Assembly: GCA_035530195.1 (NCBI GenBank)
Contig: DATKVG010000107.1
Coordinates: 1 to 17,931 of the forward strand
Direction: 5' to 3'
DNA length: 17,931 nt
Source of the DNA: JAPLKX01 sp035530195
Lineage (GTDB): Bacteria > Hydrogenedentota > Hydrogenedentia > Hydrogenedentales > SLHB01
Each line of letters opens with the position of its first letter. Position 1 is the stretch's first letter. Below the pieces are notes generated by a model. It saw only the letters and a program-made list of their open reading frames with translations, was not told the origin of the DNA and made no database searches. Positions 1 to 6,333 of the stretch are shown piece after piece. Position numbers and translations under genes: made by a program.

Positions 1-110
1 GCGAAAAAATGGTTTGCCCTGTATTCATTGGCCTGTTCCTTCCAGCTATAGGTGGAAGAATCATGGCCTCTAGACTGCGCCGAATTGAAATCGATATCGC
101 CCAAACTCAT
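1..110 (-). CDS. 5' end of an unknown gene, cut by the left edge
   Basis: An open frame starts with ATG at 110-108 and runs 36 codons without a stop until the window ends. The peptide begins MSLGDIDFNS and is hydrophilic, with no signal peptide or membrane segment. An AAGG Shine-Dalgarno-like element lies 8 bases upstream of the ATG (minus-strand reading), which favours this start. The upstream DNA (111-220) is AT-rich compared with the rest of the window, as a promoter region might be, but I found no convincing -35/-10 pair. It has the same orientation as all the intact genes. I do not recognise the protein, and 36 codons can be open by chance, so this is a tentative call. Confidence 0.35.
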   Translation of the reverse strand, partial: MSLGDIDFNSAQSRGHDSSTYSWKEQANEYRANHFF

Positions 111-227
111 TTGTAAGACCTTGTTAAAATATGCTTTACAGCAACAACAGCAGTTTTTAACGGGACAGTACTGGTTCCTAATAGTCAAAATCGTGGAAAT
201 TCTTTCGTAAATCTTATGCAGCAACCC

Positions 228-334
228 GGTGGGGTCGAGCTCCCGCTCGACCGCAGCCTCCAGCAACAAAACCCAAAGCATATCCGCGCCTCGACCTCCG
301 CCGCCGCCCGGTCGCGCGGGAGCGCGACCCCACC
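228..334. repeat. Pair of inverted hairpin repeats (REP/BIME-like)
   Basis: Two 25-base arms, 228-252 and 310-334, are inverted copies of each other with two mismatches. Each arm also folds on itself: the left as GGTCGAGC-TCCC-GCTCGACC (233-252) and the right as GGTCGCGC-GGGA-GCGCGACC (310-329), both with perfect 8-base stems and 4-base loops. The two mismatches between arms are one A/T versus C/G pair inside the stem, so pairing is kept in both copies. The 57 bases between the arms contain nothing I recognise. Facing palindromes of this kind resemble REP/BIME elements mobilised by RAYT-type transposases, but no such transposase is in the window. A bidirectional terminator is less likely because no T-tract follows. 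Confidence 0.7.
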
Positions 335-370
335 GCGTTGAATCCAAAGGCGCGTGCAACTGGTTTGGTT

Positions 371-416
371 GCGGCTATGCCGCGATGCGCTGACATTTGT
401 GTAATCCCTACGGGAT
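371..416. repeat. Two short hairpins beside the inverted repeat
   Basis: GCGGC-TAT-GCCGC (371-383) and ATCCC-TAC-GGGAT (404-416) are perfect 5-base stems with 3-base loops, 20 bases apart. They continue the hairpin-rich character of 228-334 and lie 46 bases downstream of the metallo-hydrolase stop codon on its transcript. They may be part of the same repeat element, or may stabilise the 3' end of that mRNA. Neither is followed by a T-run, so I do not call a terminator. Confidence 0.4.
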
Positions 417-461
417 AGAATCTGGCGGCGCGGGCGAGGACGACGCGGTTAACACCGGCAC

Positions 462-1544
462 CTACTTCTGCGCCACGTAATGAAACCACTCGCCCCACGT
501 CATGACGATCAAGGGGTAGGTCGACTCACGCAACTGGCGGTTCGTCAGGTTCAGAAACTCTTCATCGCCCCAGTAGGGGACACGGTCGTCGATGGGGTGG
601 CCAAGCTCGTTTTCGTGGCCGGGTAGGACGAGTTTCGGATCGATGCCCTGGACGATCCGGTAGAGCTCGTTGGTCCAGCAGTTGGGCATGAAGACGTCGA
701 CGCGGTGATGCTTGGCGGCCTCGTCAATCCAGGCGTAGTCTTCCATGAAGTCACCCTCGTTGATCTGGTCGCCGAGATGGCAGAACGATAGGCCTTCCGG
801 GGTGAAGACGAGCGTGACGTTGTTCTCGGTATCGCGCATCTGGTGACCGGGATAGACGACGACCTTGAGTTCGGCTTTGCCAGCCTTGATGGGCAGGGAC
901 TGCAGCGTATGCGACTCGCGCTTGAGGCGCGTGATAGCCTGGCCGATCGGCTCGTCGGCCCACACCTGTGGCGGTGCAACAACCGGCTTGCCTGCATCGA
1001 TGAACATTTGCGCGACGACTTTGTCGGTATGATCGCCGTGGCGGTGGCTGATGAACAGCGCGTCGCACTGGTCTACGAGCTTCTTCATGAGATCTTCGGG
1101 CAGGGTGAACCCGGGGGCTTTTGCGGAACCGCCGCGGGTCAGGTCAAACGCGAGAGTGGCGGTGGGCGTTCTGACGATAAAGGCCATATTGTAGAGCTTG
1201 TAGATCATCGCGCCGTCGGTTACGGGCGTATCAGTCATATTGCCGATCGCCGCTTGAATGCCGGAACGGAAGAACTCCTGGACCGGCTTGCGGTATGCCG
1301 CGTATTTGTCATGAAACACGCCGTCCAGAACCAGGAGGGCGAGCCGGCGCTGTTCCGGCTCGGGATATTGCGGCGGGTGCGCACTGAGCGCGCGGCGGGC
1401 AGAGTCGAGCAGGGCGGCCGCCTGCCGCGTCATGTAGGCGTCTTCTTTTTGGTTGAGGTTGGGATCGATGGTGGCGGTGTTCTGCGCAGCCGCAATGCCG
1501 GCTACAAGTAACAGCGCCAGAAAACCAATACTTTTAGACGCCAT
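462..1544 (-). CDS. Exported metallo-beta-lactamase-fold hydrolase
   Basis: This 360-residue protein begins with a typical Sec signal peptide (residues 1-20: short basic start, hydrophobic stretch, then AAAQ) and so is probably periplasmic. The metal-binding signature HRHGDH is at residues 167-172. Further likely ligands are His234 (PGHQ), Asp259 (CHLGD) and His310 (LPGHEN), in the order expected for two-metal MBL-fold hydrolases. About 120 residues precede the hydrolase domain, and the region around 50-100 is mostly helical in character. A Shine-Dalgarno AAGGA sits 8 bases before the ATG. The gene follows the DprA-like gene by 137 bases and has a candidate promoter there, so it may be expressed separately. 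The substrate cannot be told from sequence; this fold includes lactonases, nucleases and phosphodiesterases as well as beta-lactamases. Confidence 0.85.
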   Translation of the reverse strand: MASKSIGFLALLLVAGIAAAQNTATIDPNLNQKEDAYMTRQAAALLDSARRALSAHPPQYPEPEQRRLALLVLDGVFHDKYAAYRKPVQEFFRSGIQAAIGNMTDTPVTDGAMIYKLYNMAFIVRTPTATLAFDLTRGGSAKAPGFTLPEDLMKKLVDQCDALFISHRHGDHTDKVVAQMFIDAGKPVVAPPQVWADEPIGQAITRLKRESHTLQSLPIKAGKAELKVVVYPGHQMRDTENNVTLVFTPEGLSFCHLGDQINEGDFMEDYAWIDEAAKHHRVDVFMPNCWTNELYRIVQGIDPKLVLPGHENELGHPIDDRVPYWGDEEFLNLTNRQLRESTYPLIVMTWGEWFHYVAQK

Positions 1545-1601
1545 CAGATAGTTCCTTATAAAGATAAACCTGGCCCTTGTCTTTCAATCCCTCTTGCCGC
1601 G

Positions 1602-1630
1602 TTTATGCGTCGACAGACGTAATCTATCAA
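1602..1630 (-). promoter_or_regulatory. Candidate sigma70-type promoter for the MBL-fold gene
   Basis: Reading the minus strand, TTGATA (1630-1625) and CATAAA (1607-1602) are separated by 17 bases, about 60 bases upstream of the ATG at 1544. Both hexamers resemble the -35 and -10 consensus, and the position between two genes is sensible. Matches of this quality occur by chance, so the call is tentative. Confidence 0.3.
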
Positions 1631-1681
1631 GCCGCAATCGACGGAACAAGAGAGGCCGGTTGGCAGCGTGCCCTGGCGCCG

Positions 1682-2941
1682 TCATAGTTCGAGATTGGCT
1701 TGTCCGAGCATGGCGGTTTGGTAACGGACGGGGCGGGAGAATTTCTTGACTTTTCCCTCGGCGACGGCACGCTTGAGCCATTCATTCAACTGTTTTTTGG
1801 TGAGGCCAAGCCGCTGTTGGAGCACGGCGGGCGTTTCAGGCCCGAGGCGTGTTTCGCGTCCCAGCACGATCAGGAACGATTCGTACGGGTCGGGAGTCTG
1901 GTGAGGCGCGATTTCTTTTACCGGCTGGTGCGGAGCCGGCTGTACGGCCATGGATTCCGAGGGGGCGGGGACATCGAACAACCCCGGCTGAGTCAGTCCC
2001 GTTTTGGTTGGCGCGGCGGCCACAATAAGTTCGCCCACTTCGAGCCCCTCCTCAGGCAGCCACCGGCCACCTTTCTTAACCAAACCGGAATTGCCCGAGG
2101 CGGCGTCGGGGTTGTGTTTCACCCAAAGGGGCACCCAACCTTGCTTGAGATTCTCGACTGCGCCGTTCCAAGTGCCGCCTTTTTCGCGGCTAGCAGAAAT
2201 GACAACAGCGGCGTCGGCCAGGCAGTAGATGTACTTGTTACGGGCCATGGCGTTGCCAACGTCGAACCCGGCCTCAGGATTGCAGGCGGAAACCAGCACA
2301 AGGTCGTTGATCATCAGCCCGTGCCGGTATTTGGCGGACGTGGCGGTGCGCAGCAGGCTGTCGGCCACCACGCCGACGACGGTACCGCCTTGTTCGAGAG
2401 CGCCGCGCATGGCCGTCTCGTCGACGCCCCGCGCCCCGCCGGATATGACGGAGTAGCCTTGGTTGGCGATGTCGCTGCCCAACTTGAAGGTGAATTCGAG
2501 ATCATCGGCACTTGCATCTCGGGATCCAACCACGGCGATACCCCGGCCATCGAGCAGTCGCCGGTTGCCGCACCCAAACAGCACCGGAGGCGCGCCGGCA
2601 CCGAGCCGCCGAATGAGGCGCGCGGGATAAGTGTCGTCGAACCGGGTGATCACCCACAAGCCGGCCCGCTGCCACTTCTCGAGGGCCAGACCCAACGCCG
2701 CTGAACGTCCCAAAAGTTGGAGGACACGCTCCGCCGTGATCGTGGCATCCGATAAGCCCTTCAACAAACCGTCCGGATTGCCGCTGGTAACGAGGGCATC
2801 CGGCGGGATCTCGCATTGCTCGAGCCATTGCGCCAACCGGCCGTATTCCGTGGGAGTGAGGGGCGTCGGCTCGCCGAACCCCGGCTTTTTCAGCCAGACG
2901 GTCAGCAGCAATAAGGCTTGTGTTCGCGGCTCGATGATCAT
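1682..2941 (-). CDS. DprA-like protein paired with a RecQ-phosphoribosyltransferase
   Basis: This 419-residue protein belongs to the DprA/Smf superfamily, whose Rossmann-fold domain binds single-stranded DNA in classical DprA. Visible elements are AVVGSRDA at 136-143, SGGARGVDETA at 167-177 (DprA normally has SGxARGIDxxAH), GGTVVGVVADSL at 185-196 and KGGTWNGAVENLK at about 254-266. A linker rich in Pro/Ala follows (about 310-355), then a C-terminal winged-helix-like segment at about 368-408 (LQQRLGLTKKQLNEWL). The frame is open up to 3022, but I choose ATG 2941: it is one base after the helicase stop codon, with GGAG seven bases upstream, so translation is probably coupled. The changed signature (no AH) and the pairing with a phosphoribosyltransferase domain suggest a specialised paralogue rather than the competence DprA. 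Its closest conceptual parallel is ShosA, the DprA-like antitoxin of ShosTA; that is inference. Confidence 0.85.
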   Translation of the reverse strand: MIIEPRTQALLLLTVWLKKPGFGEPTPLTPTEYGRLAQWLEQCEIPPDALVTSGNPDGLLKGLSDATITAERVLQLLGRSAALGLALEKWQRAGLWVITRFDDTYPARLIRRLGAGAPPVLFGCGNRRLLDGRGIAVVGSRDASADDLEFTFKLGSDIANQGYSVISGGARGVDETAMRGALEQGGTVVGVVADSLLRTATSAKYRHGLMINDLVLVSACNPEAGFDVGNAMARNKYIYCLADAAVVISASREKGGTWNGAVENLKQGWVPLWVKHNPDAASGNSGLVKKGGRWLPEEGLEVGELIVAAAPTKTGLTQPGLFDVPAPSESMAVQPAPHQPVKEIAPHQTPDPYESFLIVLGRETRLGPETPAVLQQRLGLTKKQLNEWLKRAVAEGKVKKFSRPVRYQTAMLGQANLEL

Positions 2942-2942
2942 T

Positions 2943-5045
2943 TCAATCTCCGGCGCTTGTACTGGCCAGCGCCACCGGCCAAACCGGCCCGCTTCCAGCC
3001 TGAAGCAGCAACGCGGCCACAACAGTCATGGTCCAGGCCGAGTCAACCATATCGTCCAAAAGCAGAACCGGCCCGTCTGGAACGCCCTCTTCAACAGCAA
3101 ACGCCCCGTCCAGGTTGCGGCATTGATGGAATCGGTTTTGCTGAATTTTCTGCGGGTGATTGTCGCGCACCTTGGTGACAAGAGGCAAGAAAGGCCGGCC
3201 GAGACGCTCGGCGAGCCGCCTACAAAAATCCGGCACCAGATCCGGATGCCTCAGCGACGGGACGCAGGCCAGCCATTCCGGCGGGGGATCGGGCTTCCAT
3301 CGTTCCTGCACCATCTCGGCGACAGCCAGCACGAGATCGTCTCCATAGTGCCCGCTGTGCTTCCCGGCGGCCACAACGCCTCCCCACCCCGCATCGCCCC
3401 ACCGCGACAAGATGCGGCCGGTTTCAGCGCGCAGACCCTGCGGCAGATTTCCCTTAAAACCGTACTGCGGAAATGCGTCGTTGGCCACCTGCTTTTTGCA
3501 TTCCAGCGGAAGTTCGGAACGTTTCAGAAATCGTGCCGCGTCCGCCGCGGTTTTGTGGCTGAACGATTCGGCAATGGCAGGCGCGCCCAAACAGCGCGAA
3601 CATTTCCCGCACGGCCCCGCATGCTCGTCGTCGAGCGAGCGCGCCAAAAACGCCATCAGACAATCCCGCGTATCAACGTACCGTTGGACCTCCCGCCACT
3701 CCATGATTCGTTGCTGAGTCAGCCGTTGGATTCGTGCGTGGTCCAAGTGGTAATCGACGGGTGTCCTGACCCATTTCGAGCCGTCCCTGAGTACGGGGGC
3801 GGGGTTGTCCACCGACAGAAATTTGAGGACTTGGTCGATCTGGCCTTTGCGGAGGTTGACGGTTTGCTCGAGCTGGCGTTCAGTCATCCCGTCGCTGTCG
3901 GCCAAGGCATCGAGGATGGCATTGACGTGAATCTCCTCCGGGAAGGCCCTTGTGCGGAAATACTCGTGGATATCTTCATCTTCGCGGCCGGCCATCAGAA
4001 TGCCCGTGGCGTAATCGATGGCGCGTCCGGCACGCCCCACCTGCTGATAATAGGCTACGATAGAGCCTGGCGCCTGATAATGAACGACGTAGCCGAGGTC
4101 GGGTTTGTCGTAGCCCATGCCGAGCGCGGTCGTGGCAACAAGCGCTTTGATCTTGTTACCGAGCAGCAACCGTTCCAGGTGCCGGCGGTACTCGTCGCAT
4201 GTTTCGAACCCCTGCGGCGGCTGAACATCGCTGTAATATGCGCGCGCCTCGATACCGTTTCGATTGAGCCATCCCGCCACCTGGTCCGCGTCGTGCCGGG
4301 TTAACGTGTAGATAATGCCGGTCCCAGGCAATTCGGGCAGATGCTCGGCCAGCCACGCCAGCCGCGCCGACTGATCCCCCAGCCGGATCGTTTGCAGGGC
4401 CAGCGTGTCGCGCATCAGCGGGCCACGTTGGACCTGCATGTCTCCCAGTTGCGACGTGACGTCGTCGAGAACGCGGTTGTTGGCCGTGGCGGTTACACCG
4501 AGCACCGGCATATTCGCGGGCATTCGCTGGAGCACGTTGACCAGCCGGCGGTAGTCCGGCCGGAAGTCGTGGCCCCAATCCGAGATGCAATGGGCCTCAT
4601 CCACCACCAGCAATCCGATGCGACCGGCGACCGGCAACAAGACGTTGTTGACAAACCCGTCATTGGCCAGGCGTTCCGGCGAGATCAGGATGGCGTCCGG
4701 CTCATCATCGTGGATCGACTGGATCAACGCCGGCCACTCCGCCTGATTGGTCGAGTTGATGGTGAGCGCGCGGATCGAAAGGCCGCGGGCCGCGTCGATC
4801 TGATTGCGCATCAGCGCCAGCAACGGCGAGACGATTAACGTCGGCCCTTTGCCCCGATCGCGCAGGATCCGCGTCGCGATAAAATAGACTGAACTCTTCC
4901 CCCAACCCGTGCGTTGAACCACCAGCAGCTTCCGGCCTTGATTGACCAGGCAGTCGATCGCTTCCCACTGGCCGTCGCGAAACTCGGCGGCAGGATCGTC
5001 GAGAGATCGGCGAAGCAGCAACAAGGCGTGCAGTTGATCCGTCAC
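2943..5045 (-). CDS. RecQ-family helicase fused to a ComF-like phosphoribosyltransferase
   Basis: This 700-residue fusion protein has all RecQ superfamily 2 helicase motifs: FRDGQ at 22-26 (motif 0), TGWGKS at 46-51 (Walker A), DEAH at 149-152 followed by the RecQ aromatic loop CISDWGHDFRP, TATA at 185-188, ATTALGMGYDKPDL at 304-317 and QQVGRAGR at 334-341. The RecQ zinc-binding cysteines are C462, C479, C482 and C485. There is no HRDC domain. Instead, residues about 550-700 resemble ComFC-type phosphoribosyltransferases, with VLLLDDMVDSAWTM at 660-673 as the PRPP loop. The expected roles are ATP-driven DNA unwinding and a PRPP-like nucleotide function, probably cytoplasmic. I prefer the GTG start at 5045: CGGAG lies seven bases upstream, the first 40 codons of the longer frame (from 5165) look non-homologous, and a candidate promoter lies inside them. 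The DprA-like gene follows after one base. Confidence 0.88.
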   Translation of the reverse strand: MTDQLHALLLLRRSLDDPAAEFRDGQWEAIDCLVNQGRKLLVVQRTGWGKSSVYFIATRILRDRGKGPTLIVSPLLALMRNQIDAARGLSIRALTINSTNQAEWPALIQSIHDDEPDAILISPERLANDGFVNNVLLPVAGRIGLLVVDEAHCISDWGHDFRPDYRRLVNVLQRMPANMPVLGVTATANNRVLDDVTSQLGDMQVQRGPLMRDTLALQTIRLGDQSARLAWLAEHLPELPGTGIIYTLTRHDADQVAGWLNRNGIEARAYYSDVQPPQGFETCDEYRRHLERLLLGNKIKALVATTALGMGYDKPDLGYVVHYQAPGSIVAYYQQVGRAGRAIDYATGILMAGREDEDIHEYFRTRAFPEEIHVNAILDALADSDGMTERQLEQTVNLRKGQIDQVLKFLSVDNPAPVLRDGSKWVRTPVDYHLDHARIQRLTQQRIMEWREVQRYVDTRDCLMAFLARSLDDEHAGPCGKCSRCLGAPAIAESFSHKTAADAARFLKRSELPLECKKQVANDAFPQYGFKGNLPQGLRAETGRILSRWGDAGWGGVVAAGKHSGHYGDDLVLAVAEMVQERWKPDPPPEWLACVPSLRHPDLVPDFCRRLAERLGRPFLPLVTKVRDNHPQKIQQNRFHQCRNLDGAFAVEEGVPDGPVLLLDDMVDSAWTMTVVAALLLQAGSGPVWPVALASTSAGD

Positions 5046-5090
5046 GACCAAGCTCCGATGGCTTTTCCACCCCGTAATACCTCGCCACGC

Positions 5091-5120
5091 ATGATAAGGG
5101 ATCACCCGCCCACAATCCAA
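5091..5120 (-). promoter_or_regulatory. Candidate promoter of the helicase-DprA cassette
   Basis: On the minus strand, TTGGAT (5120-5115) and TATCAT (5096-5091) are separated by 18 bases, placing a start of transcription roughly 40 bases before the GTG at 5045. The position fits an independent promoter for the two-gene cassette, since 188 bases separate it from the ThuA-like gene upstream. It also argues against translation from the earlier ATG at 5165. The match is imperfect. Confidence 0.35.
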
Positions 5121-5233
5121 CGCAACACAACCGCCACAGGACCTGGCCGATCCGGCGCACATCAAGACAAGGCCCTCAGATCATCCTCAACAGAGCGAAC
5201 GGCGCCTGACTGCTTAAACTTTCGGCCAGCCGT

Positions 5234-5878
5234 CTATTTGCTTGCCCACAACATGCCGCGCCGCATGATTTCCCGGCACTCCGGCACGTCAAAATCGCGC
5301 GCCACGTGGCCCAGCGACGAATAAAACACCCGGCCCTGGCCCCACGCCCGTTTCCAAACCGCCGGCATCACGCAGCCCGCGATCCAGGGAGCCGACGTCC
5401 CGTCGAACGTGGTTGTCGCCAGCACCTCGTTGGACGGGTCAACGTGCAGATAGTACTGCTCCGACGTCATCTGGAAGTCTGAAAGTCCCGCGACAATCGG
5501 ATCGTCCCGTTTGACGATGTTGACCGTGTATGTTCGGATATCTCCGGGGTGGGCCACCCACTGGCCGCCCGTCATCCACTGGTAATTGGTGTTTGATCGG
5601 AATGTGTCGCACATCCCGCCGTGCCAGCCGGCGATGCCCGTACCCCCCGCGACGGCGCCCAACAGGCCGTTTTCCTGTTCGGGCGTGATGCTCCCCATGG
5701 TCCAGCACGGCACCACCAGATCGAGCGAGTTCATTTTCGCCTCGTCTGCAAACGGTTCGAGCGTGTCAAATACCTCGACGCGGTAACCGTCCGATTCCAG
5801 AATCGGCACGAACACTTCCACCGACTGCCGCGGCTCATGCCCTTCCCAACCGCCCCATACAAACAACGCCGTCTTCAT
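5234..5878 (-). CDS. ThuA-like domain protein
   Basis: This 214-residue protein belongs to the ThuA family, a class I glutamine-amidotransferase-like fold. The start MKTALFVWGGWEGHEP gives the first strand and the conserved Gly/His segment, GIAGWHGGMCDTF is at 81-93, SEQYYLHVDP at 139-148, and the family-typical ending has AWGQGRVFYSSLGH at about 178-191. It covers the whole expected domain, with no signal peptide. ThuA was named for a trehalose-utilisation locus in rhizobia; its many relatives in PVC-type genomes occur with sugar-breakdown genes and mostly lack a known reaction. The frame is open to 6118, but ATG 5878 is preceded by GGAGGG about 10 bases upstream and is where family similarity begins. 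It lies downstream of the sulfatase region, separated by the broken helix-turn-helix remnant, so a link to polysaccharide use is possible but not shown. Confidence 0.87.
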   Translation of the reverse strand: MKTALFVWGGWEGHEPRQSVEVFVPILESDGYRVEVFDTLEPFADEAKMNSLDLVVPCWTMGSITPEQENGLLGAVAGGTGIAGWHGGMCDTFRSNTNYQWMTGGQWVAHPGDIRTYTVNIVKRDDPIVAGLSDFQMTSEQYYLHVDPSNEVLATTTFDGTSAPWIAGCVMPAVWKRAWGQGRVFYSSLGHVARDFDVPECREIMRRGMLWASK

Positions 5879-5962
5879 AAGTTCAGTCCCTCCGTGGGTC
5901 GTGATGCAACTCCCGTCAGAATAACAGCGCTGGAAGGATTTGAGCAATCCTCTTCCGAGGAC

Positions 5963-6333
5963 TGGCTGCGCGAGAGTTTCGAACCTGAACGCAAAACGCC
6001 TGTCAATCCAATGCGGCAAGCGCTCGCCATGAGCCCACTCCCAGCAGGCCGGAGATGAGCTCCAAGGCAGATATTGCCAGACGTCTCGGCATTTCTCGGG
6101 CTTGGGTAAGCCAAACACTGAACCTGCTTAAGCTCGCGCCCGAAATCCGGAAACACATTCTTGCGCTTCCCGACGAGGAAGCCGCCTTCTTCACTGAACG
6201 CCGCCGCCATTCGCTGGCACGGGTTGCTTCGCGAGAAGCACAACTCACCCACATTCCAAATCTGTGGGCTGCCCAACAAGCAGTTTTCGTGATAGCTGCT
6301 ACCGCACAGGATCTTGATGCCACGCGCGGCGCA
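5963..6333 (+). pseudogene. Frameshifted remnant of a small helix-turn-helix protein
   Basis: This is the only plus-strand coding trace I believe. From 5963 one frame reads WLRESFEPERKTPVNPMRQALAM (split here as WLRESFEPERK and TPVNPMRQALAM) and stops at 6058. From about 6052 the next frame continues EMSSKADIARRLGISRAWVS, a clear helix-turn-helix, followed by LNLLKLAPEIRKHILALPD and a basic tail ending near REAQL (about 6246). Joined, the two frames match the pattern of small ParB/recombinase-associated proteins (NP-x-RQAL, linker, KAxIARRLGISRAxV, LLKLAPEI). Restoring one base near 6051-6054 would fuse them, which indicates a single-base deletion. No Shine-Dalgarno sequence precedes it, and both the 5' and 3' limits are uncertain. 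Similarity fades before the sulfatase end at 6334. A sequencing error could also explain the break. Confidence 0.55.

Larger units (their letters stand above)
111..461. other. Gene-free intergenic region with hairpin repeats
   Basis: This 351-base stretch separates the exported metallo-hydrolase from the partial gene at the left edge. The 94-codon frame at 214-498 (minus) overlaps the end of the metallo-hydrolase gene, is rich in Arg/Ala/Gly and covers the hairpin repeats, so I do not accept it as a gene. From 111 to about 220 the DNA is visibly AT-rich; from about 225 it is GC-rich and filled with inverted repeats, which are listed separately. No tRNA or other RNA gene was recognised. Confidence 0.6.

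Noticed and set aside
214..498. 94-codon minus-strand frame at the end of the metallo-hydrolase gene
   Set aside because: Arg/Ala/Gly-rich translation across palindromic repeats, overlapping the end of a well-supported gene in another frame.
2631..4304. 557-codon plus-strand open frame
   Set aside because: It is exactly antisense to the RecQ-PRTase and DprA-like genes, has no recognisable motifs, and its length is explained by high GC at third codon positions on the opposite strand.
2943..5165. Longer helicase start at ATG 5165
   Set aside because: The extra 40 residues are Cys/Gly/Arg-rich with no helicase similarity, lack a Shine-Dalgarno sequence as good as that at GTG 5045, and contain a plausible promoter.
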